A model generated the notes under the pieces. That model was not told the DNA's origin. It was given only the letters and a program-made list of their open reading frames with translations, and made no database searches. A stretch of DNA of 64,000 nucleotides from Clostridium muellerianum (GTDB lineage: Bacteria > Bacillota > Clostridia > Clostridiales > Clostridiaceae), in assembly GCF_012926525.1 (NCBI RefSeq), contig NZ_JABBNI010000019.1:1-64000 (forward strand). Reading direction: 5' to 3'. The position numbers and the translations under genes are program-made. Of the stretch, positions 34,953 through 44,083 are shown in pieces; the first letter of the stretch is position 1, and the number at the start of each line of letters is the position of its first letter.

Positions 34953-36068
34953 ATGAATAAAAAAAATGCTATTAAACTTGGAATTTTACTTCTAGTATTA
35001 ATATTATCAACTTCATCCTTTTTTATATTTAAATCACTAAAAGATAAACAATCTAATTCATTTATATATTCTGGAACTGCAGAAGCTGACACTATTAATG
35101 TAACTTCCGAAACTTCAGGCAAAATTGGTGAAATTAAAGTAAAAGAAGGTAGTAAAGTTAAAAGTGGTGAACTAGTAGCAATAATATCATCTGACGAAAC
35201 TCAGGTAAATTTGCAAAACTCAGAAATTAGTATAAAAAATGCAGAAAATGAATTAGGAAAAATTCAAGATGGTAATAGGATAGAAGAAATAAAAGCTCAA
35301 CAGGCCGTTGTAGAACAGTTTCAAGCTGCAGTAAAACAAGGAGAATCCACTGTAGAAAGTTCAAAAAATAATTTAAATTCTGCAAATACTAATTATAATT
35401 ATAAAAAGAAATTATATGATGATACTGTATCATTATATAATAGTGGTTCTGAAGCAAAATATAAAGTAGATGCAGCCAAAAATGATTTAGATAATGCATC
35501 TAGTACAGTAAATAATGCTAAAGATGCATTAAATGGATCAGAAGCCCAATTAAACAATTACAAATCTCAATTAAATGCTGCTACTGAAAAATTAAATCTA
35601 TTAGTAAATGGCGCTACAGAAAGAGAAAAAAATTCTGCACAATATAATGTTGATAAAGCAAAAAAATCATATGAACTATCTAAGATTGCATTAGATAAAA
35701 ATAATTTAACAGCAACTATAGACGGCATAGTACAAACTATTAACTTTAAACAAGGAGAATATGTCACCCCAGGAACCCCTGTTGCCACTTTAATTGATAC
35801 TAAAAACCTTTGGGTTAAAATTTATGTACCTGAAAGCATGCTCACTAATATTAATTTAAATAAAAATGTAACTCTTACAAATGATTTTATAAAGAACAAA
35901 ACCATAAAGGGCAAAATTATATATATATCACCAACTGCTGAATTTACTCCCATGAATATAGTTACAAAAAAAGATCGAATGAAAATGGTCTATGGTATTA
36001 AAGTTCAAATACTAGATAACTTGGACATTGTAAAATCAGGAATGCTTTTTGATGTGAATTTAAAGTAA
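34953..36068 (+). CDS. HlyD-family membrane-fusion/periplasmic adaptor protein
   Basis: A 371-aa adaptor with one N-terminal membrane segment (about 7-27), a lipoyl/barrel-sandwich half (VTSETSGKIGEIKVKEGSK), an alpha-helical hairpin with long coiled coils rich in Asn, Ala and Gln (about 90-230), the second lipoyl half (LTATIDGIVQTINFKQGEY) and a beta-barrel domain. It works with the ABC exporter encoded by the next two genes. The ATG at 34953 fits GGAGG better than the TTG at 34950. It lies 18 nt after the TetR gene. Confidence 0.9.
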   Translation: MNKKNAIKLGILLLVLILSTSSFFIFKSLKDKQSNSFIYSGTAEADTINVTSETSGKIGEIKVKEGSKVKSGELVAIISSDETQVNLQNSEISIKNAENELGKIQDGNRIEEIKAQQAVVEQFQAAVKQGESTVESSKNNLNSANTNYNYKKKLYDDTVSLYNSGSEAKYKVDAAKNDLDNASSTVNNAKDALNGSEAQLNNYKSQLNAATEKLNLLVNGATEREKNSAQYNVDKAKKSYELSKIALDKNNLTATIDGIVQTINFKQGEYVTPGTPVATLIDTKNLWVKIYVPESMLTNINLNKNVTLTNDFIKNKTIKGKIIYISPTAEFTPMNIVTKKDRMKMVYGIKVQILDNLDIVKSGMLFDVNLK

Positions 36069-36083
36069 TGGAGGTACAATATT

Positions 36084-36857
36084 ATGAATTATGCCATTTC
36101 TATAAAAGGTCTTACGAAAAAATTTGATGACTTTACAGCAGTAGATAATTTATCATTCGATATTCCTAAAGGTAAAATTTTTGGTTTCTTAGGTCCAAAT
36201 GGTTCAGGAAAATCTACTACTATCAGAATGATTTGTGGAGTACTAAAACCTACCTTCGGTGAAGGAAAAGTTTTAGGTTACGATCTTATAAAAGATACGG
36301 AAAAAATTAAACAAAACATAGGATATATGTCTCAAAAATTTAGTCTTTATGAAGATTTAACTGTAGAAGAAAATTTGGAGTTCTACGGAAATATATATAT
36401 GCTACCTAAAAAACTCCTGGAAAAAAGAAAAATTGAGCTTATTGAAATGGCAAATTTAAAAGGTAAAGAAAAAAATTTAGCCGGAACTTTATCTGGTGGA
36501 TGGAAACAAAGGTTAGCACTTGGATGCTCATTAATTCATAATCCTAGTTTACTTATATTAGATGAACCTACTGCAGGCGTAGATCCTGTTTCAAGAAGGG
36601 AGTTCTGGCATACAATCACTGAGCTTGTTAAAGGTGGTATCACAGTTTTAGTAACTACACACTATATGGATGAAGCATCAATCTGCGATATAATCGGATT
36701 TATATATAACAGCAAACTTATTACTATAAATACTCCAGAAAACCTTTATAAAGAACATAATACAAAAAACTTAGAAGAAGTATTTATAAACTATGTTAAA
36801 AGATTCTCTAATCGACAGATTATATCTTCATTTAATGATTTAAAAGTATCTGATTAA
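36084..36857 (+). CDS. ABC exporter ATP-binding protein
   Basis: A 257-aa ATPase of the drug/Na-export (CcmA/YhhJ-YbhF) type. Walker A is GPNGSGKST (about 37-45), the Q-loop lies in YMSQKFSLYEDLT, the signature is LSGGWKQRLALG, and Walker B is LLILDEPTAGVDP. The H-loop is TTHYMDEA. The signature's fifth residue is Trp in place of the usual Gln or Met, which is common in this subfamily. It powers the permease encoded 15 nt downstream. Start from AATGGAGG. Confidence 0.95.
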   Translation: MNYAISIKGLTKKFDDFTAVDNLSFDIPKGKIFGFLGPNGSGKSTTIRMICGVLKPTFGEGKVLGYDLIKDTEKIKQNIGYMSQKFSLYEDLTVEENLEFYGNIYMLPKKLLEKRKIELIEMANLKGKEKNLAGTLSGGWKQRLALGCSLIHNPSLLILDEPTAGVDPVSRREFWHTITELVKGGITVLVTTHYMDEASICDIIGFIYNSKLITINTPENLYKEHNTKNLEEVFINYVKRFSNRQIISSFNDLKVSD

Positions 36858-36872
36858 AAGAGGGTGATATTT

Positions 36873-37976
36873 ATGCAATATAAAAGATTACTTACCATTA
36901 CTAAAAAGGAATTTATACACATAAAAAGAGATAAGGCAAGTCTTGTTATAGCTTTAATAATGCCAATTATGATGCTTTTATTATTTGGTTTTGCAGTAAA
37001 TACCGATGTAAATAATGTAAACCTAGCAGTTTATGATGGAAGCAAAACACTTGAAAGCAGAGAACTTTTAAGCAAATTTACTAATTCTTACTATTTTAAA
37101 CTCTATGGATCTATGGATTCTTCTGAAGAAGTTGAAAAATATATAAGCATGGGTAAAGTAAAAGTCGGATTAATAATACCACCTGATTACACAAAAAATT
37201 TAAGAAGAAATTCTCAAGCAGAAATTCAAATTTTGGTAGATGGGTCTGATCCTACTATAGCAAGAACCGCCATGTCTTATTCTCAACTTATAGTAAATAA
37301 TTATTCTTTAAAAATAAAACCTGTAAATGTTAAGAATCCAAATTTAAAACCTTTAGTACTCTATAATCCAACTCTAGAAAGTAGTAATTTTAATATACCC
37401 GGGGTAATTGGACTTATTTTACAAAACATAACTGTAATACTTACATCCTTTGCTATGGTGAGAGAAAGAGAAAAAGGTACCATAGAACAACTTATTATGA
37501 CTCCTGTTACTTCCTTTGAACTTATAATTGGCAAGCTTGTTCCCTACACTATTATAGGATTTTTCGATATGATAATTGCTTTAATTTTAGGAAATATAAT
37601 ATTCGGTGTGAGCGTAAAAGGCAGTATTCCCCTATTAATATTTCTTGGAACTTTATTTTTAATATGCTCCCTAGCAATGGGTATGCTTATATCTACAGTG
37701 GCTAAAAATCAACTTCAAGCAATGCAAGCTTCTATAGCCCTATTACTTCCAAGTGTACTTCTTTCAGGATTTATGTTTCCAAGGGAATCCATGCCAAAAT
37801 TAATATATTATATAAGTAATGTACTTCCTATGACTTACTTTTTACAAATATTAAGAGGAATAATCGTTAAGGGAGTAGGAATTTCTTATCTTTTAAACCC
37901 TATTATTTCACTTTTAATTTTAATTTTAATAATTATAGGGGCAACTATGAAAAAGTTTAATAAAACATTAGATTAA
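36873..37976 (+). CDS. ABC-2 type exporter permease
   Basis: A 367-aa ABC-2 permease of the YhhJ/YbhR kind: one N-terminal membrane segment (about 25-43), a large extracellular domain (about 45-175) and five C-terminal membrane segments. The motif MVREREKGTIEQLIMTPV is the family signature, followed by KLVPYTIIG. The ATG at 36873 is used; the GTG at 36864 lies in the binding site GAGGGTG. One permease implies a homodimer, unlike E. coli YbhFSR which has two. It completes a tripartite HlyD/ABC efflux pump. Confidence 0.92.
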   Translation: MQYKRLLTITKKEFIHIKRDKASLVIALIMPIMMLLLFGFAVNTDVNNVNLAVYDGSKTLESRELLSKFTNSYYFKLYGSMDSSEEVEKYISMGKVKVGLIIPPDYTKNLRRNSQAEIQILVDGSDPTIARTAMSYSQLIVNNYSLKIKPVNVKNPNLKPLVLYNPTLESSNFNIPGVIGLILQNITVILTSFAMVREREKGTIEQLIMTPVTSFELIIGKLVPYTIIGFFDMIIALILGNIIFGVSVKGSIPLLIFLGTLFLICSLAMGMLISTVAKNQLQAMQASIALLLPSVLLSGFMFPRESMPKLIYYISNVLPMTYFLQILRGIIVKGVGISYLLNPIISLLILILIIIGATMKKFNKTLD

Positions 37977-37980
37977 AAAT

Positions 37981-38016
37981 AAAGTTCACTTCAATAAAAG
38001 AAGTGAACTTTGTTTT
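37981..38016. terminator. Bidirectional terminator between the efflux operon and greA
   Basis: AAAGTTCACTTC pairs perfectly with GAAGTGAACTTT over a 7-nt loop and is followed by a TGTTTT tract. The 3' edge touches the greA stop codon, so both convergent operons use it. Confidence 0.85.
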
Positions 38017-38482
38017 AGTTTAAAATTTTTAAAACTTCTACTTCATACTCTCCATCTGGTGACTGAACAGCAACTTTTTGACCTACTTTTAACTTATATA
38101 AGGCCTCACCTAGTGGAGATTCTATACTTATTTTCATGTTTTTAGCATCTGCTTCTACTGAACTTACAAGAGTAACTTCTTCTGTATCATCAATATCATA
38201 GAATTTCACAAGAGCTGTTTTATTAATACCAAATACATCAGCTTCATTAGAATCTTCAATTATAACAGCATTTTTTATTTGTTGTTCCAACTCCATTATT
38301 CTTGTTTCAGTCATGGATTGATCATCTTTAGCTGCACTATAGTCAGCATTTTCACTTAAATCTCCTTGAGCACGTGCAACTTTCAAAGCAGTCTTAATTT
38401 CTACTCTTTTTACAGTCTTTAAGTATTCTAATTCTTCTTCTAGCTTCTTCTTACCTGATTCTGTTAGCATTACACTACGCAT
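38015..38482 (-). CDS. greA: Transcription elongation factor GreA
   Basis: Rescues arrested RNA polymerase by stimulating transcript cleavage. At 155 aa it has the usual length. The N-terminal coiled coil (about 1-75) carries the acidic tip in LSENADYSAAKDDQS, with the Asp/Glu residues that reach the active centre. The C-terminal FKBP-like domain (about 80-155) ends SPDGEYEVEVLKIL. Monocistronic on the minus strand. RBS AGGTGA. Confidence 0.96.
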   Translation of the reverse strand: MRSVMLTESGKKKLEEELEYLKTVKRVEIKTALKVARAQGDLSENADYSAAKDDQSMTETRIMELEQQIKNAVIIEDSNEADVFGINKTALVKFYDIDDTEEVTLVSSVEADAKNMKISIESPLGEALYKLKVGQKVAVQSPDGEYEVEVLKILN

Positions 38483-38605
38483 TAAAAAATCACCTACTAT
38501 TCTTATATTCTGTCAAATTAACAAATTCAACCTCATTTTACTATTATAATATTAGTATATTAATAATACAAGAAGCAGGTATGGATCAATCAAATTAAAT
38601 TTTCA

Positions 38606-40450
38606 CTAACTTTTCTTTTGACTCTTTATAATATATGGTACTGTAATAACTGCTATATTTTGTTCTCTTAAAAGAGTATTCTTTAAAATTAGTGCAGTTT
38701 GATTATGAAGGATATTCCCCCACCAAGCGCTAACCACAAATTGTGGCATAACTATGGTTACTACATCCCCTGGACTCGAAGGATATTCTTCTGAAAATAT
38801 ATATTTCATTAAAGGTTTTTTAATTTCCCTATAAGGAGATTTTTTTATTACTAAAGGAACTGCTATATTATATTTTTCCCATTTTCTTTTAAGTTTTTCA
38901 CTTTCCTCATCATCTACCGACACATGAAAAGCCACTATATCATCTGATAAACATTTAGCATAATTTAAAGTTTTAAGCACAGACTTATTTAATCCACCAA
39001 CAGGGACAATAAAATGCTTTAATTTTCTTTCATTAAATTTTGGTAAATCTTGATTTTCCATACTTAATTGCTCTGCAATTTCGTCATAATGTTTTCTTAC
39101 ATTCTTCATCAAATGTACTATTAAAGGTATAAGAAAAAATACAACCCAAGCTCCGTGTAAAAATTTAGTATACCCTATTATTATGGCCGTAATTAAAGTA
39201 ACTAAAGCACCCACTCCATTTATAAAAGCTTTGTGCCTCCATCCAGCTTTTCTACTCTTTATCCATTTTCCAACCATACCCGTTTGAGACAAAGTAAATG
39301 AAATAAATACTCCAACAGCATACAATGGCAGTAAAAAATGAGTTTCTCCTTTAAAAAGTACAGTTAAAAATATAGCCGCAAAAGATAAAACTATTATTCC
39401 ATTTGAATAACTTAATCTATCACCCCTTGTTAAAAACTGCCTTGGAGCATAACCATCTTTTGCTATAAATGATAACAATAAAGGTAAGTCAGAAAAAGCT
39501 GTATTTGCAGCCATTATTAATATAAATGTTGTAGCTATCTGCATTATATAAAACATTATTCCCTTGCCAAATACTTGTTCTGTTATTTGAGAAACAACCG
39601 TTTTGTCAAGAGTAGGTACTGCTTTATATAATGTAGCTAAATATGATATACCACCAAATATAATCATTATTATCAATGTTAGAAAAAATAAAACCACTTT
39701 AGCATTTTTTTGAGCTGGTTCTTTAAAATTAGGAACTCCATCACTAATAGCTTCTACCCCTGTTAATGCAGTACATCCGCCTGCAAAGGCTCTTAATATT
39801 AATAGAATAGTTATATTACCTGTAGCTTCAGGAATAGCTTGCACTTGTGTTGGAGTGTAACCCAAAATATAAAACTTTATTATTCCATATACTATCATTA
39901 TTACAGATACTGCTATAAATAAATAAGTAGGTAAACTAAATAATTTAGATGATTCACTTATTCCTCTCAAATTTCCTATCCCCATAATTATAATTATTAA
40001 CATAGTTATAATGACTTTGTGAGTTAAAGCTTTAGGGAAAGCTGAAGTTATGGCAGCTGTACCTGCACTAGCACTTACAGCAACTGTAAGTATATAATCT
40101 ATTGTTAATGATGATCCTGCTATTAATGCCCAGGTAGTACCTAAATTTTCTTTAGATACTTTATAAGATCCACCGCCATTTGGATAACTATCTATAGTTT
40201 GACGATATGAAAATACTAAAATACATAAAAGCATTACAATAGCTAAAGCTACATAGAATAGATATTTATAGGATAATATACCTATAACAGGAATTAAGAC
40301 CCATAAAATTTCTTCTCCTGCATAAGCTACAGAGGATATTGCATCACTAGAAAGTATTGGAAGTCCCCTAAACACACTATATTTTTCATGATGAATTTCT
40401 TCAGATTTCAAAGGCTTTCCTATCAAAAATTGTTTTAAATTCGCTAACAT
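38606..40450 (-). CDS. kimA: KimA-type potassium importer (APC superfamily)
   Basis: A proton-coupled potassium uptake protein of the KimA (YdaO) family: 614 aa against about 607 in B. subtilis. About twelve membrane segments occupy residues 25-445; signature stretches are FRGLPILSSDAISSVAYAGEEIL, SYPNGGGSYKVSKENLG and ALTGVEAISDGVPNFKEPA. A soluble USP-like C-terminal domain (about 480-614) would bind c-di-AMP. In Bacillus the gene is also under a c-di-AMP riboswitch, but I see none in the 230 nt upstream. The ATG at 40450 is preferred to GTG 40459, which overlaps the binding site. Divergent from a metal exporter. Confidence 0.88.
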   Translation of the reverse strand: MLANLKQFLIGKPLKSEEIHHEKYSVFRGLPILSSDAISSVAYAGEEILWVLIPVIGILSYKYLFYVALAIVMLLCILVFSYRQTIDSYPNGGGSYKVSKENLGTTWALIAGSSLTIDYILTVAVSASAGTAAITSAFPKALTHKVIITMLIIIIMGIGNLRGISESSKLFSLPTYLFIAVSVIMIVYGIIKFYILGYTPTQVQAIPEATGNITILLILRAFAGGCTALTGVEAISDGVPNFKEPAQKNAKVVLFFLTLIIMIIFGGISYLATLYKAVPTLDKTVVSQITEQVFGKGIMFYIMQIATTFILIMAANTAFSDLPLLLSFIAKDGYAPRQFLTRGDRLSYSNGIIVLSFAAIFLTVLFKGETHFLLPLYAVGVFISFTLSQTGMVGKWIKSRKAGWRHKAFINGVGALVTLITAIIIGYTKFLHGAWVVFFLIPLIVHLMKNVRKHYDEIAEQLSMENQDLPKFNERKLKHFIVPVGGLNKSVLKTLNYAKCLSDDIVAFHVSVDDEESEKLKRKWEKYNIAVPLVIKKSPYREIKKPLMKYIFSEEYPSSPGDVVTIVMPQFVVSAWWGNILHNQTALILKNTLLREQNIAVITVPYIIKSQKKS

Positions 40451-40564
40451 AACACTCACCTCAAAATTATTTTACCCTATACTTTAATTTACAATACACA
40501 ACAAATATAATTAAAGATTCTAGAAATAATAATAAATATAAAACTCAAAAGAGATTAAAACGCA

Positions 40565-40660
40565 TTATCAACTGATAACACATTTCATCATTAAATGTAT
40601 TGACTTTTAAGCTTTTTTAAATTATTATATACTTATAGTAATTATCAAATGATAATTACT
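40565..40660. promoter_or_regulatory. Twin palindromes and CDF promoter in the kimA/CDF divergent region
   Basis: Two sites share the same half: TTATCA-AC-TGATAA (40565-40578) and the longer perfect AGTAATTATCA-AA-TGATAATTACT (40637-40660). They are 77 bp apart, centre to centre. Between them lies the CDF promoter TTGACT (40600-40605), a 17-nt spacer and TATTAT (40623-40628), so the second site covers the transcription start. The half TGATAAT is the Fur-type heptamer but in the reverse arrangement. Regulator identity is inferred. Confidence 0.65.
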
Positions 40661-40683
40661 TGTAATTTTTAGGGGGCTTTAAA

Positions 40684-41604
40684 ATGAACTCAAAAGTAAA
40701 AGTTGCAAGACTTTCTATAATTTCTAATTCAAGTCTTATAATAATGAAGATATTTGTAGGTATTTTTACTGGTTCAGTTAGTATTATATCTGAAGCTATA
40801 CACTCAACTATGGATTTAGCTGCTGCAATCATTGCTTTTTTTTCTGTTAAAATATCTGATAAACCTGCAGATGAAGATCATCCATATGGTCATGGAAAAG
40901 TTGAAAATATATCCGGTGTAATAGAATCACTTCTTATTTTTGCAGCTTCAATATGGATAATAGTAGAAGCTGTAAAAAAATTATTACACCCTGAAGCTGT
41001 AGGTTCAATAGGAACAGGCTTCATAGTTATGTTTATTTCTGCTTTTGTAAACTATATGGTATCAAAAAAGATATATAAAATTGCTAAACAAGAAGATTCT
41101 ATAGCTTTAGAAGCCGATGCTCTTCATTTAAAAGCAGATGTTTATACCTCTTTAGGTGTTGGTTTCGGATTGCTGTTAATATGGATTACTAAACTACACT
41201 TCTTGGATCCTGTAGTTGCTATTATAGTTGCTATATTTATTTTAAAAGAAGCTTATCATCTTTTAAAAACAGCTTTTGATCCACTTTTAGACGTCAAACT
41301 CTCTGATAAACAAATAAGTGCAATAAAAGCTTCTATAGATAAACATAGTGCTGTCTATTGTGATTTTCATGATCTTAGAACTAGAAAATCCGGACGCACT
41401 AAATATATTGATTTACATTTAGTGTTTCCTCAAGATATGACTATAAAAGATGCTCATGATATATGCGATATAATAGAAGATGATATTGAAAAGTCTTTAA
41501 AAAATACTCATGCTATGATACACTTAGAGTCTTGTGATAAAAATTGTTCTTACTGTAAATATTCTGGAAAGAAAAAATGTAATCAAAAACACTGGTATTT
41601 ATAA
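40684..41604 (+). CDS. Cation diffusion facilitator family metal exporter
   Basis: A 306-aa proton-driven divalent metal exporter (Zn, Fe, Mn, Co or Cd). Six membrane segments (about 10-205) hold the binding motif SEAIHSTMDLAAA and, in segment 5, EADALHLKADVYTS; the cytoplasmic DEDHPYGHGKVE follows TM2. After the C-terminal domain (about 210-285) is a Cys-rich tail, CDKNCSYCKYSGKKKC, with four cysteines and a His (about 281-303), an added metal site unusual in this family. RBS TAGGGGG. It is divergent from kimA behind a palindrome that sits on its start point, so it is probably metal-induced. Confidence 0.88.
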   Translation: MNSKVKVARLSIISNSSLIIMKIFVGIFTGSVSIISEAIHSTMDLAAAIIAFFSVKISDKPADEDHPYGHGKVENISGVIESLLIFAASIWIIVEAVKKLLHPEAVGSIGTGFIVMFISAFVNYMVSKKIYKIAKQEDSIALEADALHLKADVYTSLGVGFGLLLIWITKLHFLDPVVAIIVAIFILKEAYHLLKTAFDPLLDVKLSDKQISAIKASIDKHSAVYCDFHDLRTRKSGRTKYIDLHLVFPQDMTIKDAHDICDIIEDDIEKSLKNTHAMIHLESCDKNCSYCKYSGKKKCNQKHWYL

Positions 41605-41633
41605 TTAAATTATAAATACCAGTGTTTTTGATT
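41581..41633. terminator. Perfect 26-bp inverted repeat overlapping the end of the CDF gene
   Basis: The arms 41581-41606 and 41608-41633 are perfect reverse complements with a single central base. The left arm encodes the last seven residues and the stop of the exporter. Long A/T runs flank the core ACACTGGTATTTATAATT. It can terminate in both directions. Confidence 0.85.
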
Positions 41634-41653
41634 GCTGCTCTTAACAGTTATTT

Positions 41654-41851
41654 CTATCTATCTAAAGCATTTAATGCTCTTAGTAAATTTTCTATATCCA
41701 TTCCATGAACCTGAGCAGCTTCTGCCAATGATTCAGCTTGTGCTGAAGGACATCCTACACAGCCCATTCCAAAAGTCATTAAAGTTTCAGCAGCCTTTGG
41801 ATTTGCTCTAATTATTTCTCCAATTGTCATATCCTTAGTTATTTTTTCCAT
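41654..41851 (-). CDS. DUF1858 domain protein
   Basis: A 65-aa protein of the DUF1858 family, which matches known members from end to end. It begins [18 protein letters not shown] and has CVGCPSA, a CxxC pair thought to support a redox or metal role. Function unknown. The start at 41851 is set by TGAGG 8 nt upstream; longer versions starting at 41902 lack a binding site and add unconserved residues. Convergent with the CDF exporter, sharing its terminator. Confidence 0.85.
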   Translation of the reverse strand: MEKITKDMTIGEIIRANPKAAETLMTFGMGCVGCPSAQAESLAEAAQVHGMDIENLLRALNALDR

Positions 41852-42016
41852 AATACATACCTCACTTTTTTTTATTTGCAATACTAAACTTATCATATGC
41901 ATATTGTGTTAAAATTATTTAATTTTTAAATTCAGTATCATATTGTAATTGTAATACTTAGTTATTCCTATATCAAGTATTATTATTCATTTTTACTTAT
42001 TTATAATTTAAAATTA

Positions 42017-42070
42017 TTTTTTAATTCATCAGTTACAATTTCGTACCTTACAAATTGATGAATTAAAAAA
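42017..42070 (-). terminator. Terminator of the cob operon
   Basis: TTTTTTAATTCATCA and TGATGAATTAAAAAA pair perfectly over 15 bp across a 24-nt loop that contains smaller pairing. It follows cobU on the minus strand. Confidence 0.7.
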
Positions 42071-42105
42071 TTTAACAAACTGCAGATATATGAATTCCAT
42101 TTTAA

Positions 42106-42654
42106 TCATTTAAGCTTAATAGAAAATCCACATGTAATCATGTAAGCTTCATCACTTAAACTTCCTATAAATTGATTTATATGTCCTACAATATCACTAA
42201 AAATTCTTCCCAGCTTATACTCTGGTACTAAAGTGCAGCCAACTTCATTTGTAACTACGATCATTTCTTTATCATTTTCTCTTGCTGCAAAAATCACCTT
42301 TGCCACTTCCTCTTTTACTTCCTTTTCTAATTCTGCTATTTCCTCCATTGAAATGTTATCAAAATCATGATATTTTTCAAAAATTAAATTTGTAATCATA
42401 GTACCTATACACTCTAACATTACATACTTATTAGTATCTTTCTTCAAAACTTTGTCTAAGCCTTTAAATCCCTCATATGTAGACCATTTTTGATTTCTAT
42501 TCTTTCTATGTATTTCTATTCTTTTTTTCATTTCTTCATCTGTAGCCTTAGCTGTAGCAATATACAACACATTATCTTTGCCTTCCAAAATTTGTTCTGC
42601 AAAAGTACTTTTTCCGCTTCTACTTCCACCTGTAACTAAAATTACTTTTCCCAT
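42106..42654 (-). CDS. cobU: Adenosylcobinamide kinase/adenosylcobinamide-phosphate guanylyltransferase
   Basis: Bifunctional enzyme of 182 aa in the nucleotide-loop assembly of coenzyme B12: it phosphorylates adenosylcobinamide and then attaches GMP. The P-loop is GGSRSGKST (about 9-17), and the family motifs IATAKATDEEMKKRIEIHRKN and VTNEVGCTLVPEYKLGR are present, as is the conserved His of RIEIH that accepts GMP. It is the last gene of cobC-cobS-cobU, 10 nt after cobS. Its product GDP-cobinamide is the substrate of CobS next door. Confidence 0.96.
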   Translation of the reverse strand: MGKVILVTGGSRSGKSTFAEQILEGKDNVLYIATAKATDEEMKKRIEIHRKNRNQKWSTYEGFKGLDKVLKKDTNKYVMLECIGTMITNLIFEKYHDFDNISMEEIAELEKEVKEEVAKVIFAARENDKEMIVVTNEVGCTLVPEYKLGRIFSDIVGHINQFIGSLSDEAYMITCGFSIKLK

Positions 42655-42664
42655 GTTTTTACTC

Positions 42665-43426
42665 CTATATCACAAAATTTTTAACTATTGCTGTAATAAT
42701 AATTAATACAAGTATCTCATTTAACTCATTACTTGCCCCTAGAGTATCTCCTGTTAGTCCACCTATTTTACTTTTACAAAATAAATTAAACATAAACGTA
42801 AAAATTACACCTGAAATCATTAAAATCACAACATATTTCCAACTTATTATTAATGATAAAACTCCTAAAGTCATTATAAGGCTTATAAAAAGTTGTTTTT
42901 TTCCTACATTACTTATAAGAAAATTTCCTGTACCTGTACTTTTAGCAGTGTTACCTATAAAAGCTATAAAAACAGTACAAAACCTAGATATTGTTGGAGA
43001 TAGTATAATAACTATGGACATCTTTGGAGCTATATATGTTAGAAGTGAATATCTAAAAAGAAAATTCATTATTGTGGCAATACATGCGTAAGTTCCTATT
43101 CTACTATCCTTCATTATTTCAATTATTTTTTCATTACCTTTAAAAGCAAAGAACCCATCAAAGGTATCTCCAAGTCCATCTATATGAAATCCACCGGTGA
43201 CAATAACTCCAACTAAAATTACTAACACTACTGTTACATCAACCGGAAGTATATTTACAAATGCTTTGTATACAATCCATTGTATAGTTCCTATTATTAA
43301 TCCTATAATTGGTAAGAAAACAGACCCTCTTTTAAAATCTTGCATTTCACAAGGTAAATTCATATTTACAGGTATTCTAGTAAAGAATTGAATTATCAAT
43401 AAAAAACTACTGAATATTTTTTTCAT
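42665..43426 (-). CDS. cobS: Adenosylcobinamide-GDP ribazoletransferase (cobalamin synthase)
   Basis: An integral membrane enzyme of 253 aa that joins adenosylcobinamide-GDP and alpha-ribazole (or its phosphate). About six membrane segments; the catalytic, Mg-binding motif is GGFHIDGLGDTFDGFFAF (about 69-86), followed by MKDSRIGTYA. A second family motif is GLTGDTLGASNEL. The ATG at 43426 follows GGGGAGG with 5 nt between, so it is preferred to the one at 43456. In an operon with cobC (upstream) and cobU (downstream). Confidence 0.95.
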   Translation of the reverse strand: MKKIFSSFLLIIQFFTRIPVNMNLPCEMQDFKRGSVFLPIIGLIIGTIQWIVYKAFVNILPVDVTVVLVILVGVIVTGGFHIDGLGDTFDGFFAFKGNEKIIEIMKDSRIGTYACIATIMNFLFRYSLLTYIAPKMSIVIILSPTISRFCTVFIAFIGNTAKSTGTGNFLISNVGKKQLFISLIMTLGVLSLIISWKYVVILMISGVIFTFMFNLFCKSKIGGLTGDTLGASNELNEILVLIIITAIVKNFVI

Positions 43427-43463
43427 AATAACCTCCCCTATTTCTTTTTGATACACCCTTTAA

Positions 43464-44051
43464 CTAAACATGTGATATGCTATCTATATACATATTCCCA
43501 TATTCATACTTAATAAGAGTTATATCACCATTTTTTGAACTAAATTTCCAAAAAAAATCTAAATTATTGTCTAAAATATAACAATATACAGATTTTATAA
43601 TCCCGCTATGAGTTACAATAAGAATATTATCTTCATTAATTTTTAGGATGTTATCCATAAAATCCTTTACTTTTAAATAAAATTGTGTAAAGCTCTCACC
43701 TCCCGGTGGCACTGCATCTTTCCAATCTTCACAAAAGGCTTTCCAATTTTCAGGATAAAGCTTTTTTATTTTATCATAATCCTTTCCTTCGAATTCCCCA
43801 AAATTTCTTTCATTCAACCTACAATCTTTAATTATATCACACTTTTTTTCACCTAATATAATTTTTGCTGTCTGCTTGGTTCTTTTCATTTCACTTATAT
43901 ATGCTCTATTAAAATTCACATTTTTTAACATTTCACAAGCTTTTTTCGCCTGTACGAAACCCATTTCATTAATTGACACATCAGATTTTCCATAATAAAA
44001 ATTACTTTTATTGTATTCAGTTTCTCCATGTCTTACAAAATATAAATTCAT
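43464..44051 (-). CDS. cobC: Histidine phosphatase family protein, likely alpha-ribazole phosphatase
   Basis: A 195-aa phosphoglycerate-mutase-like phosphatase. The catalytic motif is LYFVRHGETEYN (RHG, His9 as nucleophile), with the acid loop LNERNFGEFEGKDYDKIK, PPGGESFTQF and the second histidine in VTHSGIIK. The position ahead of cobS and cobU makes alpha-ribazole-5'-phosphate phosphatase the likely role, as in CobC; the superfamily is broad, so a different phosphoester is possible. It is the first gene of the cob operon with its own promoter (44084-44112). RBS GAGGAG. Confidence 0.85.
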   Translation of the reverse strand: MNLYFVRHGETEYNKSNFYYGKSDVSINEMGFVQAKKACEMLKNVNFNRAYISEMKRTKQTAKIILGEKKCDIIKDCRLNERNFGEFEGKDYDKIKKLYPENWKAFCEDWKDAVPPGGESFTQFYLKVKDFMDNILKINEDNILIVTHSGIIKSVYCYILDNNLDFFWKFSSKNGDITLIKYEYGNMYIDSISHV

Positions 44052-44083
44052 ATAATCTCCTCATCTCTGTAGTTCACAAATAA

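Noticed and set aside
40451-40683. Possible c-di-AMP (ydaO-type) riboswitch before kimA
   Set aside because: The gap to the divergent gene is short and I see none of the conserved paired segments or GC-rich motifs of that riboswitch.
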